NCBI RefSeq assembly: GCF_025153475.1
Contig: NZ_JANZXA010000003.1
Coordinates: 248,001-312,000 of the forward strand
Length of the DNA stretch: 64,000 nt
Origin: Novosphingobium mangrovisedimenti
GTDB lineage: Bacteria; Pseudomonadota; Alphaproteobacteria; Sphingomonadales; Sphingomonadaceae
Direction: 5' to 3'
Under the pieces are notes generated by a model, which saw nothing but the letters and a program-made list of their open reading frames with translations, did no database searches and was not told where the DNA came from. Shown piece by piece: positions 30,390 through 40,408 of this stretch (position 1 is its first letter; every line of letters starts with the position of its first letter). The position numbers were made by a program, and so were the translations under genes.

Positions 30390-33143
30390 TCAGGCGGCCA
30401 CTTCGTCGCCCGTCAGTTCGCTGGTGGCTTCCAGCAGCTTGCGTTCGAGCGTCTTGAGCCGGCTGGTCGAGGTCAGCTTCTCGCCCAGCAGGTCGGTGAC
30501 ATAGAACGTGTCCGCCGCCCGCTCGCCATAAGTGGCGATATGCGCGGAGTGGACCATCAGTCGCGATTCGAACAGCACATAGGCAAGCCGGTTGAGCAGC
30601 GCCGGACGGTCGCGGGCATTGACTTCGACCACGGTGAACCGGTTCGAGGCCTTGTTGTCGAACAGCACGCGCGGGCGCACCTCGAAGGCATCGGCCCGTG
30701 GGCGCGCGTCGGGCTTGGCGACGAGCTGGGGCAGGATCTGGATGCGGTTGGCGAGGGCGTTTTCGATCGAGGTGCGCAGCCGCTCGAGCTGGGTGGCTTC
30801 CTGGAACGGGCGGCCCAGCGGGTCCTGTACCAGGAAATTGTCGACCGCACGGCCGGTGCGCGTGGTGTGGATGCGCGCATCAATGATGTTGCCGCCGGCA
30901 AGGTGGATGCCGCCCGCGATGCGGTAGAACAGGCCCGGATGGTCCGACGCGATCACGGTGGCGAGCGTCGCCCCGCGTGCCGGGTAGTATTCGGTGGCGA
31001 TCGAGAGCGGCGTGTTCTCGGCGGTCTCGAGCTGGGCGAGGTTCTTGGCGATGATCTCCTCGGGCTCCGCGATCCAGTAGGCATCGACGAACTTGTCGCC
31101 GACCTGCCCGATCAGGGCATCGTTGCCCGGTGCCAGCGCGGCCACGGCGGCCTTCTTCGCCGCCACCCGCTTCTCGCGCCCGAATTCGGCATGGCCCAGG
31201 CGCAGGCGTTCTTCCGAGGCGGAATAGAGCTCGCCGATGAGCTGGCGCTTCCAGGAATTCCAGGTGCCCGGTCCCACCGCGCGGATATCGACGATGGTCA
31301 GCAGCGTGAGCTGGCGCAGGCGGTCCAGCGATTGCACGACCTCGACGAAATCGCTGATCGTCTTGCCGTCGGCGAGGTCGCGCTTGAAGGCGGTGGCCGC
31401 GAGCAGCAGGTGCTGGCGTACCAGCCAGGACACGAGTTCGGTCTCCTCCTCGTCGAGGCCGAAGCGCGGGCACAGCTTGAGCGCGATTTCGGCGCCCAGC
31501 ACCGAATGGTCGCCGCCGCGCCCCTTGGCGATGTCGTGCAGCAGCACCGAGGCATAGAGCGCGCGGCGCGAGCGGACCTTGTGGACGATGTCGTGCGCCA
31601 GCGGGTGATCCTGCCCGAGTTCGCCCTTCTCGATCTTCGAAAGCAGGCCGATCGCGCGGATCGTGTGCTCGTCCACCGTGTAGTGGTGGTACATGTCGAA
31701 CTGCATCTGCGCGTTGACGCGGCCGAATTCGGTCACGAAGCGGCCGAACACGCCCGCCTCGTTGAACCAGCGCAGCACCATCTCGGGATTGTTGCGGCTG
31801 GTGAGCAGGTCCATGAACAGCTCGTTCGCCCGCTTGTCGCGGCGCACCTTGTCCTTGATCAGCCCGGCGTCGCGCGAAATCAGGCGCATCGTCTCAGGAT
31901 GGATCTCGTAGCCCTCGCGGTCGGCCAGGACGAAGATCTCGATCATGCGCACCGGGTCCTGGGCGAACCAGTCTTCGGACGGCGCCTGGATGCGGCCGCC
32001 GAAGACCTTGTAGCCCTTCACCGTGCGCGTCTTGGCGCGGAAACCCGCCAGCAGGCCGCGCGGCTGCTTCTTGGCGAACTGCTCGTCGAGCTGGGCGAGG
32101 AACACGGCGGTGAGGTTGCCCACTACCTTCGCCTGCAGGAAGAACATCTGCATGAACCGCTCGACCGCGCTCTTGCCCGGCCGGTCCGCGAAGTTCATCC
32201 GCATGGCGACTTCGCGCTGCAGGTCGAAGGTCAGCCGGTCCTCGGCGCGACGGGTGATCGTGTGCAGGTGGCAGCGCACCGCCCAGAAGAAGTTCTCGGC
32301 GCGGCGGAAGGCGAGGTATTCCTTGCGGGTCAGCAGCCCGGCGCCGACCAGTTCGCTCGGGTCGCGCACCTGATGGATGTACTTGCCGATCCAGTAGAGC
32401 GTGTGGAGGTCGCGCAGCGAGCCCTTGCCCTCCTTCACGTTGGGTTCGACGACGTAGCGGCTGTCGCCCATGCGCTTGTGCCGTTCCTCGCGCTCGGCCA
32501 GCTTCTCGACCACGAACTGGCGCTCGGTGCCGGAGACGACGTCCTTCCAGAAGCGCTGGCGCGCTTCCTCGTAGAGCCCCTGGTCGCCCCAGACATAGCG
32601 CCCTTCGAGCATGGCGGTGCGGATCGTCAGGTCGGACTTCGACATGCGCACCATGTCGTCGAGCGAGCGGCTCGAGTGGCCAACCTTGAGGCCCAGGTCC
32701 CACATGAAATAGAGCATCCCCTCGATCACCTGCTCGCACCAGGGCGTGTTCTTGATCGGGGTGAGAAAGGCGATGTCGACGTCCGAGTGCGGGGCCATCT
32801 CCCCGCGACCGTAGCCGCCCACCGCCATCACCGTCAGCCGCTCGCCCTTCGAGCGGTTACTGATCGGATAGACGTGCTGGACGACGTGATCGTGAATCAC
32901 GCGGATGAGCTGGTCGGTCAGGAATGCCTGCGCTTCGGCCACTTCGTGCCCGGCGGAGGGCTTTTCGACGAGACGCCGGGCTATTTCGACGCGGCCATGG
33001 TCGAGCGCGTCGCGCAGCGCCTCGACGATGGCCTGGCGGCCCTTGGCGGCGCCCCGGTCCGCGACCAGCGCCTCGATGCGTTCGACGAGGTCGCGCCGGT
33101 CGATCACGGTGCGGGGCGAGGGAATGCGGATCACGCTGCTCAT
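30390..33143 (-). CDS. glnD: [Protein-PII] uridylyltransferase / uridylyl-removing enzyme
   Basis: A 917-residue bifunctional nitrogen sensor that uridylylates PII proteins when glutamine is low. The nucleotidyltransferase motif GGYGRGEMAPHSDVDIAFL is near residue 110. The HD domain (DEHTIRAIGLL, LLHDIAKGRGGDHS about residues 490-540) carries deuridylylation. Two C-terminal ACT domains bind glutamine (about residues 715 and 840). Full length for the family. Confidence 0.97.
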   Translation of the reverse strand: MSSVIRIPSPRTVIDRRDLVERIEALVADRGAAKGRQAIVEALRDALDHGRVEIARRLVEKPSAGHEVAEAQAFLTDQLIRVIHDHVVQHVYPISNRSKGERLTVMAVGGYGRGEMAPHSDVDIAFLTPIKNTPWCEQVIEGMLYFMWDLGLKVGHSSRSLDDMVRMSKSDLTIRTAMLEGRYVWGDQGLYEEARQRFWKDVVSGTERQFVVEKLAEREERHKRMGDSRYVVEPNVKEGKGSLRDLHTLYWIGKYIHQVRDPSELVGAGLLTRKEYLAFRRAENFFWAVRCHLHTITRRAEDRLTFDLQREVAMRMNFADRPGKSAVERFMQMFFLQAKVVGNLTAVFLAQLDEQFAKKQPRGLLAGFRAKTRTVKGYKVFGGRIQAPSEDWFAQDPVRMIEIFVLADREGYEIHPETMRLISRDAGLIKDKVRRDKRANELFMDLLTSRNNPEMVLRWFNEAGVFGRFVTEFGRVNAQMQFDMYHHYTVDEHTIRAIGLLSKIEKGELGQDHPLAHDIVHKVRSRRALYASVLLHDIAKGRGGDHSVLGAEIALKLCPRFGLDEEETELVSWLVRQHLLLAATAFKRDLADGKTISDFVEVVQSLDRLRQLTLLTIVDIRAVGPGTWNSWKRQLIGELYSASEERLRLGHAEFGREKRVAAKKAAVAALAPGNDALIGQVGDKFVDAYWIAEPEEIIAKNLAQLETAENTPLSIATEYYPARGATLATVIASDHPGLFYRIAGGIHLAGGNIIDARIHTTRTGRAVDNFLVQDPLGRPFQEATQLERLRTSIENALANRIQILPQLVAKPDARPRADAFEVRPRVLFDNKASNRFTVVEVNARDRPALLNRLAYVLFESRLMVHSAHIATYGERAADTFYVTDLLGEKLTSTSRLKTLERKLLEATSELTGDEVAA

Positions 33144-33352
33144 GGGTCGCGGCTTCTAACCCCTGGGGGTGGCTATTGAAAGGCGCTGGAGGCGATCATT
33201 GCGATCGCCCGTCTCGCGCGCGTTCATGGATTATGCAGGAAGGCTGTGAAAACGCGGCTACCATCATCGGGCGGGCTATGCCAGAAGGCGCCGGTAACCG
33301 AGCCGTCAGGCCCTCCGCCGGGCTCCAACGATACAGCCAGCGAGGTCGAAAC

Positions 33353-34264
33353 TTGTCTCTGATTACTCTGGCCGCGGCCGCAGCCGCCCAAGTGCACGAG
33401 CCGATTTACTGGGAGCGGCTGGGTCTCACGAACTACCTGTTCCGGATCGGCAGTTTCGAGCTGCGCTGGTATTCGCTGGCCTATCTGGCCGGCATCGTGC
33501 TCGGCTACTGGCACCTCACCCGCATGATCAAAGCGCCCGGCGCGCCGCTGGCGCAGCGCCATGCCGACGACCTGTTCTTCTACTGCACGCTGGGAATCAT
33601 CCTGGGCGGCAGGATCGGCTATGCGACCTTCTATACCGGCGGCAACTCGAACGTTCCCAGCATGTGGCTGCATCCGGTCGAGCTGCTGCAGCTGTGGCAC
33701 GGCGGCATGAGCTTCCACGGCGGGCTGATCGGCGTGCTGCTCGCGCTTGCCTGGGTTTCCTGGCGCGGCGGCCTCAATTTCCTGCGCGTGGCGGACTATA
33801 TCTCGGTCTGCGTGCCTTTCGGCATGATGTTCGGACGACTTGCGAACTTCGTGAACGGCGAGCTGTGGGGCCGCGTGGTCACCGATCCCGACCTGCCCTG
33901 GGCAATGGTCTTCCCCGATGCCGGGCCGCTGCCGCGCCATCCCAGCCAGCTCTACGAAGCGGGGCTGGAGGGGCTGGTGATGATCGTCATTATGCTGCTG
34001 CTGTTCTGGAAGACGCGCGCGCGGTTCCGCCCCGGCCTGCTGGTGGGAGTCTTCACCGTCGGCATCGGTTGCGCCCGCTTCATCGTCGAGTTCTTCCGCG
34101 AACCCGACGCCCAGCTCGAGGCATTCGCCCGCGAAACCGGCCTGTCGATGGGCCAGTGGCTGACGATTCCGCTGATCGTGCTCGGCCTGCTGCTCGTGGC
34201 CCGCGCTCTGGCGAAGCCCGCCCTTGCGAGCGGTCGCGGCTCTCCGGCCGCTTCCGCCGCCTGA
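33353..34264 (+). CDS. lgt: Prolipoprotein diacylglyceryl transferase
   Basis: A 303-residue inner-membrane enzyme that attaches diacylglycerol to the lipobox cysteine of lipoproteins. Signatures are GGRIGYATFY (about residue 84), HGGMSFHGGLIGV (about residue 117) and the Lgt motif GRLANFVNGELWGRV (about residue 160). About seven membrane helices are seen. No ATG lies near the family start; I use TTG at 33353 with AGCGAGG upstream. An ATG at 33277 would add 25 non-homologous residues. Confidence 0.92.
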   Translation: MSLITLAAAAAAQVHEPIYWERLGLTNYLFRIGSFELRWYSLAYLAGIVLGYWHLTRMIKAPGAPLAQRHADDLFFYCTLGIILGGRIGYATFYTGGNSNVPSMWLHPVELLQLWHGGMSFHGGLIGVLLALAWVSWRGGLNFLRVADYISVCVPFGMMFGRLANFVNGELWGRVVTDPDLPWAMVFPDAGPLPRHPSQLYEAGLEGLVMIVIMLLLFWKTRARFRPGLLVGVFTVGIGCARFIVEFFREPDAQLEAFARETGLSMGQWLTIPLIVLGLLLVARALAKPALASGRGSPAASAA

Positions 34265-35316
34265 TGGCGGGCGGTGCGGAACCGCTGGCGGCGATTTTCC
34301 GGCGGTTGATCGCTAGTTACGGCCCGATCACCCTGCTGCATTACATGGGCGAATCGAACGCCCGGTACTATGCGGACAAGGACCCGCTCGGCAGCGCGGG
34401 CGATTTCATCACCGCGCCGGAAATCAGCCAGATGTTCGGCGAGCTGGTCGGCCTGTGGCTGGCCGACATCTGGATTCGCGCCGGGCGGGACGAGCGTGCG
34501 CACTACGTCGAACTCGGCCCCGGTCGCGGCACGCTGGCGCGCGATGCGCTCCGCGTCATGAAGCGTTTCGGGCTGGAGCCGCAAGTGCACTTCGTTGAAG
34601 GATCGGCCGCGCTCCGGGACATCCAGCTCGCCGGGGTGCCGCAGGCGCACTGGCATCACGATCTTGCCAGCCTGCCGGAGGACGGCCCGCTGCTGGTGGT
34701 CGCCAACGAGTTCCTCGACGCGCTGCCGGTACGCCAGCTGGTGAAGACGCCGCAAGGCTGGCGCGAGCGCATGGTCGATTACCGGGATGGCCGCTTCCTC
34801 CCCGTTGCCGGCGACAAGCCGATGGATGCGGCGGTACCCGAGGCCATGCGCAAGGCCGAGGACGGTACGCTGATCGAGACGTGCCCGGGTGCGTCGACCG
34901 CCGTGAGCGAGATCGCCGCGCGCCTCGTCGATCAGGGCGGGGCGGCGCTGTTCATCGACTACGGCCATGACCGCAGCCGCACCGGCTCCACGCTGCAGGC
35001 GCTCAAGGCGCATGCCAAGGTCGATCCCTTCGAACTTCCCGGCGAGGCGGATCTCACCTGCCATGTCGATTTCGCGGCCATGGCCGATGCCGCGCTGCCT
35101 TGCGGCGCACGGCATCTCGGTACGGTCACGCAGCGGGACTTCCTGCGCGGACTGGGCATAGAGGAGCGTGCCGGGAAACTGGCCGCGTCCGCACCGCAGC
35201 ATGCCGCGGCGATTCAGGCCGGCAAGGACCGCCTGATAGCGGAGGAGCAGATGGGGACTCTGTTCAAGGTGATGGGGCTGGCATCGCCCGACTGGCCGGA
35301 CGGAGCCGGCTTCTGA
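34264..35316 (+). CDS. MidA/NDUFAF7-family SAM-dependent methyltransferase
   Basis: A 350-residue protein of the COG1565 family, whose mitochondrial member methylates a complex I subunit. Motifs are GDFITAPEISQMFGELVGLWL (about residue 47), VELGPGRGTLARD (about residue 80) and ANEFLDALPVRQL (about residue 146). The start overlaps the lgt stop (TGATG), so the two are coupled. The bacterial substrate is not known; a role in complex I assembly is inference. Confidence 0.92.
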   Translation: MAGGAEPLAAIFRRLIASYGPITLLHYMGESNARYYADKDPLGSAGDFITAPEISQMFGELVGLWLADIWIRAGRDERAHYVELGPGRGTLARDALRVMKRFGLEPQVHFVEGSAALRDIQLAGVPQAHWHHDLASLPEDGPLLVVANEFLDALPVRQLVKTPQGWRERMVDYRDGRFLPVAGDKPMDAAVPEAMRKAEDGTLIETCPGASTAVSEIAARLVDQGGAALFIDYGHDRSRTGSTLQALKAHAKVDPFELPGEADLTCHVDFAAMADAALPCGARHLGTVTQRDFLRGLGIEERAGKLAASAPQHAAAIQAGKDRLIAEEQMGTLFKVMGLASPDWPDGAGF

Positions 35317-35329
35317 TGGCGCAGCGGCA

Positions 35330-35782
35330 ATGAGCCCCGATCAGCTGACCGAATACCTCCACCGCCAGATTCCCCTGTCGGCGGCGATGGAAGCGACGGC
35401 GGTTTCCGCCACGACGCAATCCGTGGTCCTGTCCGCGCCGCTGGCGCCGAACATCAATCACAAGAGCACCGTGTTCGGCGGCAGCGCCTCGGCGCTCGCG
35501 ATACTGGCGGCATGGGCCGTCGTACATCTGCGCCTGCGCGATGCGGGCCTGTCGTGCGAAGTGGTCATCCAGTCCAACCGGATGGACTATGACAAGCCCA
35601 TCACCGGGACCTTTGCAGCGACATCCTCCTTCGCCGACGAGGCCGACTGGGCCGGATTCCTGAAGCCGCTTCAGCGGCGCGGGCGTGCCCGCATCGAGGT
35701 TCGATCGATACTCACCTGCGGAGGCGAGGAAGCCGGCAGATTGACGGGCCGGTTCGTCGCCTTCCTGCGGGAAGGCTCCTAG
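35330..35782 (+). CDS. YiiD C-terminal-type thioesterase domain protein
   Basis: A 150-residue hot-dog-fold protein. NINHKSTVFGGSASALAILAAW (residues about 42-63) is the conserved helix-start of the YiiD_C putative thioesterase family. RMDYDKPITGTFAA follows. A substrate is not known. It lies 13 bases after the methyltransferase gene and is probably the third gene of the lgt unit. Its stop overlaps that of the convergent 5'-nucleotidase gene. Confidence 0.85.
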   Translation: MSPDQLTEYLHRQIPLSAAMEATAVSATTQSVVLSAPLAPNINHKSTVFGGSASALAILAAWAVVHLRLRDAGLSCEVVIQSNRMDYDKPITGTFAATSSFADEADWAGFLKPLQRRGRARIEVRSILTCGGEEAGRLTGRFVAFLREGS

Positions 35783-37539
35783 TCGCCCACCTGCACGGTG
35801 CGTTCGTCCTGCGGGACCTCGCGTACCGGCACGGCGGCGATCCACTGCTGCAGGGCCTCGTTGTCGATCATCCCGCGCACCCGGTCGGTGCCCTCTTTGA
35901 AGGTGGAAAAGCCGTCGCCACCCTCGGCGAGGAAGTTGACCACGGTCACGCGGTAGGTCGCGGCGGGGTCGACCGGCTCGCCGTTCAGCGTCAGCGAGAC
36001 GAGCCGGCTGCCCGCGGGGCGATGCAGGTCGAAGGCGAACATGAGCCCTGCCGAGGGAGACAGCGCCTGCCGCGCACCGTCGTCGTCCAGCCCCTCCTCG
36101 ATCACCGCGTAGAGCTGCGAGCCGGTCAGCGTCATCGTCACCAGGTCGTTGTTGAACGGCTGGACCGCGTAGATCTGGCCGAAGGTCACGGTGCCGTCGG
36201 GCGCGGGATCGAGCGGGGCGCGGATGCCGAAGGGATTGGTGAAGGCGATCTGCGCGCCGGCCTTGCGGCTGGCGGCGAGCTGCGAATCGGCGATAAGGTT
36301 ACCCAGCGCGCCGCCCATGTTGCTTTCGCTCGAAGGCTTGGCGGCGGGGCCCGCCAGCTTGCCGACCGGGCGAGCGATCAGGTCCTTTGCATCGTGGACA
36401 TAGGCGGCGACATACTTGCTCACGTCCTTGCGCGGCGAGAACTGCGGATAGAGCTTTGTGTTGGGCACGTCGCCGCGACCGCTCGAATAGCCGACCGACT
36501 GCACGATCACGTTGTGCGCCTTCTTGGCGATCACGCGGTGCCGCGCCGGGTCGATGGTCAGCGTGATGTCGGTCACCAGCTTGCCGTAGACACCGGCGCT
36601 CGTGAGCAGGATCGGCGTATCGGCGTCGCTCCGGCCATAATGGCATACGTATTGCCAGTGCGTATGGCCCGAGACCACGAGGTCGACGCCGGGCTTGAGC
36701 TTGTCGAGGATCGGCTTGATGCCGCCAACGAGGTCGTCGCAGCCGTTCGGATCGCCCGGCCTGGTTATGCCGCCCTGATGGATCAGCACGACGACCGCAT
36801 CCGCGCCCTCGGCCTTGAGACGGGGAACCTCGCGGTTGATCGCCTCGGCCTCGTCGCCGAACGTCAGGCCCTTCACTTCGTCGGGCGAGACCAGCGTCGG
36901 CACGTCCCTGAGCGACAGGCCGATGAAGCCGACCGTCACCTTGCTCGCGCCGCTGCCGAAACTCTTGAGGCCGGTTGCCGGGAACAGCGTGCCACCGTCC
37001 GCCTTGTAGGTGCTGGCCGAAAGGTACTTGTACCTGGCGCCCTGGAACTGTTCGAGCTGGCAGGGCTGCAGGCGCGTGTTCTTCTCGCACCCGCCGTTCT
37101 GCAGGCGCTGCAGTTCCTTCCAGCCGCGGTCGAATTCGTGGTTGCCCACCGCGTTGAAGTCCAGCCCGATGCGGTTCATCACGCCGACCGCCGGCTCGTC
37201 GAGGTGGAGCGAGGAGGCAAGCTGCGAGGCGCTGGTGAGGTCGCCGGCGGCCACCACCACGTGGTTGCGATGCTTGGCCTTGATCGTGTCGACCGCCGAG
37301 GCCAGCCAGGCCGCGCCGCCCGAGGGAACCGGGATCGTGCCGCCCTTGCCGTCGGGCGCGGCGACGGCGGCCTTGGGCGGTTCGAGCGCGCCGTGGAAAT
37401 CGTTGAGGGCGATGATGCCGACCTCGACAGGATGCACCGCCGGGGCGGAGGCACTGCGCATGCCTTGCGGCGCGGCGCAGGCGGCAAGCAGGGAGACGGC
37501 AACGAGGGGGGCGGAGCGAGTCAGGGTCTTGAAATTCAT
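35779..37539 (-). CDS. 5'-Nucleotidase / metallophosphatase lipoprotein
   Basis: A 586-residue UshA-type periplasmic enzyme. It has a lipoprotein signal with lipobox LLAAC (Cys21). The metallophosphatase domain shows IIALNDFHGALEPP, AVGNHEFDRGW and VSGHTHWQYVC. The C-terminal 5'-nucleotidase domain (residues about 370-560) ends with the VTVVNFLAEGGDGFSTF block. It probably hydrolyses extracellular nucleotides for phosphate and nucleoside salvage. Convergent and overlapping by 4 bases with the thioesterase gene. Confidence 0.93.
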   Translation of the reverse strand: MNFKTLTRSAPLVAVSLLAACAAPQGMRSASAPAVHPVEVGIIALNDFHGALEPPKAAVAAPDGKGGTIPVPSGGAAWLASAVDTIKAKHRNHVVVAAGDLTSASQLASSLHLDEPAVGVMNRIGLDFNAVGNHEFDRGWKELQRLQNGGCEKNTRLQPCQLEQFQGARYKYLSASTYKADGGTLFPATGLKSFGSGASKVTVGFIGLSLRDVPTLVSPDEVKGLTFGDEAEAINREVPRLKAEGADAVVVLIHQGGITRPGDPNGCDDLVGGIKPILDKLKPGVDLVVSGHTHWQYVCHYGRSDADTPILLTSAGVYGKLVTDITLTIDPARHRVIAKKAHNVIVQSVGYSSGRGDVPNTKLYPQFSPRKDVSKYVAAYVHDAKDLIARPVGKLAGPAAKPSSESNMGGALGNLIADSQLAASRKAGAQIAFTNPFGIRAPLDPAPDGTVTFGQIYAVQPFNNDLVTMTLTGSQLYAVIEEGLDDDGARQALSPSAGLMFAFDLHRPAGSRLVSLTLNGEPVDPAATYRVTVVNFLAEGGDGFSTFKEGTDRVRGMIDNEALQQWIAAVPVREVPQDERTVQVGD

Positions 37540-37606
37540 GGGGCGGCTCTATCGCATCGGATCATGACGCTCCAGCGACCAAATTGCGCACGGGCCGTTG
37601 CTGTTT

Positions 37607-38008
37607 CTATGGTGCGCCGTCTTCCAGCGCATGCATCGCTGCGTCGCTGAGCCCGAAATGGTGACCGACTTCATGGATCACGACATGGGTCACGAGGTCT
37701 TCCAGCATGACCTCGGTTTCGCACCACTCGGCCAGCAGCGGCTGGCGGTAGAGCGTGATGCGCGGCGGCAGTTCGCCCGCGACCCAGACCGACCCCTTGT
37801 CCATCGGGCGGCCGTGGTAGAGCCCGGTCAGCTCGAAGGGATCGCTCAGGCCCACGGCGGCAAGCGTTTCGGCATCGGCGAATTCCTCGACGCGCACCAC
37901 GATGCCGTCGAGATGGTCCGCGAAGGGCGCCGGAATGCGCGCGAAGGCGGCGTGGGCAAGCGCCTCGAAGTCGGCGGCGCTGGGGGAGGAACCGAAGCGG
38001 CGAATCAT
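37607..38008 (-). CDS. Zincin-like metallopeptidase family protein
   Basis: A 133-residue protein of the small zincin family (PF06262). The zinc-binding motif is VIHEVGHHFGLSD near residue 115, preceded by ITLYRQPLL. Its substrate is unknown. The start is ATG 38008, with AGGA eight bases upstream; ATG 38017 (MASM) is an alternative. It is downstream of, and co-directional with, the GntR gene. Confidence 0.88.
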   Translation of the reverse strand: MIRRFGSSPSAADFEALAHAAFARIPAPFADHLDGIVVRVEEFADAETLAAVGLSDPFELTGLYHGRPMDKGSVWVAGELPPRITLYRQPLLAEWCETEVMLEDLVTHVVIHEVGHHFGLSDAAMHALEDGAP

Positions 38009-38063
38009 GGAGGCCATCCTGCCACCGCTGCCGGCTTGTGCGAACTGCAAATGGGATGGCGTG

Positions 38064-38771
38064 TCATTGCGCGGCGTGAAGGTGCCGCACGATCGCGGCA
38101 CGGTTGCTGCGATCGGCCTCGAACCGCGCCAGCGCGCCGTCGTTGGCGAGGATCGCGGCCATGATCCGGTGCCGCCCGGCCTTCCAGCTTTCGATGTCGT
38201 GGGCGAGCGCGTGGACCGTTGGGCTGGGGTAGGAGGCGGCATAGTGCAGCGTGACGCGGGTGAGCATCTCGAACAGCGGGCGGCGGACCATCTGGAACAG
38301 CAGTTCCTGGAACTCGATCTCGAACGTGCCCAGCGCGGCGTCTGAATCGTAGGCTTCCAGCCGCTGTTGAAGCGCCTGCAACTGCGCCCGCAGATCCGCG
38401 TCGGTGCAGCCGGCGGCCGCCGCGACCAGTTCGTTGAAGAGGAGCGAGGTCATGTCCAGCGCTTCCTCGTAGGTCGTCGGATGAACCCGGAAATAGGCAT
38501 CGAGCGCGCGTTCGAGCGCGGCATCGTCGGGACGGGCGCCGTAGTAGCCGCCGCCCGGACCGCGCCGCACTTCCAGCAGGCCTTCGTGTTCGAGCACGCG
38601 CGCGGCCTGCTGCAGCGTGACGATGCCGACTTCGAGGCTGCGTGCCAGATCGTGCAGCGAGCCGATCAGCGTGCCGGGTGCCTGTGCGAAGATGCGTTCG
38701 CGCAGCACTTGCGCGGTGGCCGCGACAAGGTTGGTGCCGCGCTTGCGGGGGACGGTCATGTTGGCAGACAT
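38064..38771 (-). CDS. GntR-family transcriptional regulator (FadR-like)
   Basis: A 235-residue regulator with an N-terminal winged helix (SLHDLARSLEVGIVTLQQAARVLEHEGLLE, residues about 38-67) and a C-terminal helical ligand domain of the FCD/FadR type. A Gly-rich wing (RRGPGGGYYG) follows. It is divergent from the aldehyde dehydrogenase operon (151-base gap), which it likely controls. ATG 38759 is an alternative start; neither has a clear ribosome-binding site. Confidence 0.85.
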   Translation of the reverse strand: MSANMTVPRKRGTNLVAATAQVLRERIFAQAPGTLIGSLHDLARSLEVGIVTLQQAARVLEHEGLLEVRRGPGGGYYGARPDDAALERALDAYFRVHPTTYEEALDMTSLLFNELVAAAAGCTDADLRAQLQALQQRLEAYDSDAALGTFEIEFQELLFQMVRRPLFEMLTRVTLHYAASYPSPTVHALAHDIESWKAGRHRIMAAILANDGALARFEADRSNRAAIVRHLHAAQ

Positions 38772-38781
38772 GGGTCAATAC

Positions 38782-38793
38782 TATGCATATAAT
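38782..38793. promoter_or_regulatory. TATGCATA palindrome and TATAAT box between GntR gene and ALDH operon
   Basis: TATGCATA (38782-38789) sits in a wider imperfect palindrome and overlaps a perfect -10, TATAAT (38788-38793), reading towards the ALDH operon. It lies 11 bases upstream of the gntR start. A good -35 was not found. Candidate operator for the adjacent regulator. Confidence 0.45.
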
Positions 38794-38922
38794 GTGATTT
38801 TCAGGGCCGATTTCATGACGGAATCCGGCAATTCAACTCCGTTGACCGGGATTATAGGCGCACATAACCTCCATGCCAAGAACGGTGCAAGCAAGCGCCA
38901 AGCACTTGGGACAGGAGCGTTT

Positions 38923-40395
38923 ATGGGTTTTCCCAATCCGGATCGATCGGTGCTGCCGGAGCACGCGCTGGTGATCGGCGCGGCCGCCGAGACAGGCGGC
39001 GGCGGAGACGTTTTCGCCCACATCTATCCCGCCACCGGCGAAGTGACGCGCGAGTTCAGGCTCGCCAATGCCGGGGACGTCGACCGCGCCGTGGCCGCCG
39101 CGAATGCCGCGCAGCCCGCATGGCGCGCGATGCCGGGTGACAAGCGCCGCGATCTCATGTTCCGCCTTGCCGCCCTGATCGAGGAGAAGGCGGCGGAAAT
39201 GACGCCGCTGCTGACGGCGGAGAACGGCTCGATCATCATCGCCGGTCCGCACATGAGCGCCGATGCCGCGCAGAAGTTCCGCTATTTCGGCGGCTGGGCG
39301 GACAAGATCGACGGGCGCACCGTCCAGACCTGGGGCGGCCCCGCGCACGACTACGTGAGCTACGAACCCTACGGTACCGTGGGCATTATCGTGCCATGGA
39401 ACGGCCCGCTCTTCGCTGCGACCATGGTCATGGCTCCGGCGCTGGCCGCGGGTAACTGCGTGGTGCTCAAGGCGCCGGAGAACGCGCCCTATACGCTGAT
39501 GAAGCTGATGGAGATCATTCGTCTCGCGGGCTTCCCGCCGGGCGTCGTCAATCTTGTGACGGGCGGGCCGGACGTGGGCGCGGCGATGGTTTCGCACCCC
39601 GGTATCGGCAAGATCGAATTCATCGGGTCGGGCAATACCGCGAAGAAGATCCTCGCCAGCGCAGCGGAAACGCTCAAGCCCGTGGGGCTGGAACTGGGCG
39701 GCAAGTCGGCCGTGGTCGTTTTCGCCGATGCCGATCTGCAGGCCGCCGCCAAGCGCGGTCTTTCTGGCGCGGTGAGCGCCAACGGACAGGGCTGCGTCAA
39801 CGGCACGCGGCTGCTGGTGGAACGCGCGATCTACGAACCCTACCTGCAGATGCTGCAGGCCATGGCCGGGCATGTGAAAGTGGGCGATCCGCTGGCCATG
39901 GACACCTTCATGGGCCCGGTCATTTCCGAGGCCGCGCTGGATCGCATCCAGGGCATGGTCGCAGGCGGCGTGTCCGAAGGCGGGCGGCTGGTCTGCGGCG
40001 GCGAGCGGCTGGGCGGGGATCATGCCTCGGGCTACTTCCTGCCGATCACGCTGCTGGCCGATGTCTCGCCCGAAAGCAGGATCGCGCGCAACGAGGTGTT
40101 CGGTCCGGTGCTGGTCGTCACCCCGTTCGACAGCGAGGAGGAAGCCGTCGCGCTGGCCAACGACAGCGACTACGGCCTTGGCGCCTATGTCCACACCACC
40201 AACCTCTCCCGCGCGCACCGCGTCGCCAACCGGATGATGGCCGGGCAGGTGCAGGTGAACGGATCGGGCGAGGCGATGACGCCCTGCGTGCCCTTCGGCG
40301 GGATGAAGCATTCGGGCCACGGCCGCCTCGGCGGGATCGAGGGGCTGCGCGAATTCCAGCAGGTGCGCAACGTCTGGGTCAACCTGCAGGACTGA
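38923..40395 (+). CDS. NAD(P)-dependent aldehyde dehydrogenase
   Basis: A 490-residue aldehyde dehydrogenase. The oxyanion-hole Asn is in GIIVPWNGPLFAATMVMAPAL, the general-base Glu in ELGGKSAVVVF (about residue 260), and the nucleophile Cys in SANGQGCVNGTRLLVE (about residue 294). AGGAG lies five bases before the ATG. It heads a four-gene operon (aldehyde dehydrogenase, CMD protein, two SDRs) divergent from a GntR regulator. The aldehyde substrate is not known. Confidence 0.93.
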   Translation: MGFPNPDRSVLPEHALVIGAAAETGGGGDVFAHIYPATGEVTREFRLANAGDVDRAVAAANAAQPAWRAMPGDKRRDLMFRLAALIEEKAAEMTPLLTAENGSIIIAGPHMSADAAQKFRYFGGWADKIDGRTVQTWGGPAHDYVSYEPYGTVGIIVPWNGPLFAATMVMAPALAAGNCVVLKAPENAPYTLMKLMEIIRLAGFPPGVVNLVTGGPDVGAAMVSHPGIGKIEFIGSGNTAKKILASAAETLKPVGLELGGKSAVVVFADADLQAAAKRGLSGAVSANGQGCVNGTRLLVERAIYEPYLQMLQAMAGHVKVGDPLAMDTFMGPVISEAALDRIQGMVAGGVSEGGRLVCGGERLGGDHASGYFLPITLLADVSPESRIARNEVFGPVLVVTPFDSEEEAVALANDSDYGLGAYVHTTNLSRAHRVANRMMAGQVQVNGSGEAMTPCVPFGGMKHSGHGRLGGIEGLREFQQVRNVWVNLQD

Positions 40396-40408
40396 GGGGG
40401 AAGCTGCC

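Noticed and set aside
30300..33179. A 959-residue plus-strand open frame opposite glnD
   Set aside because: Shadow of glnD; the translated sequence is low in real secondary-structure patterns and has no family match.
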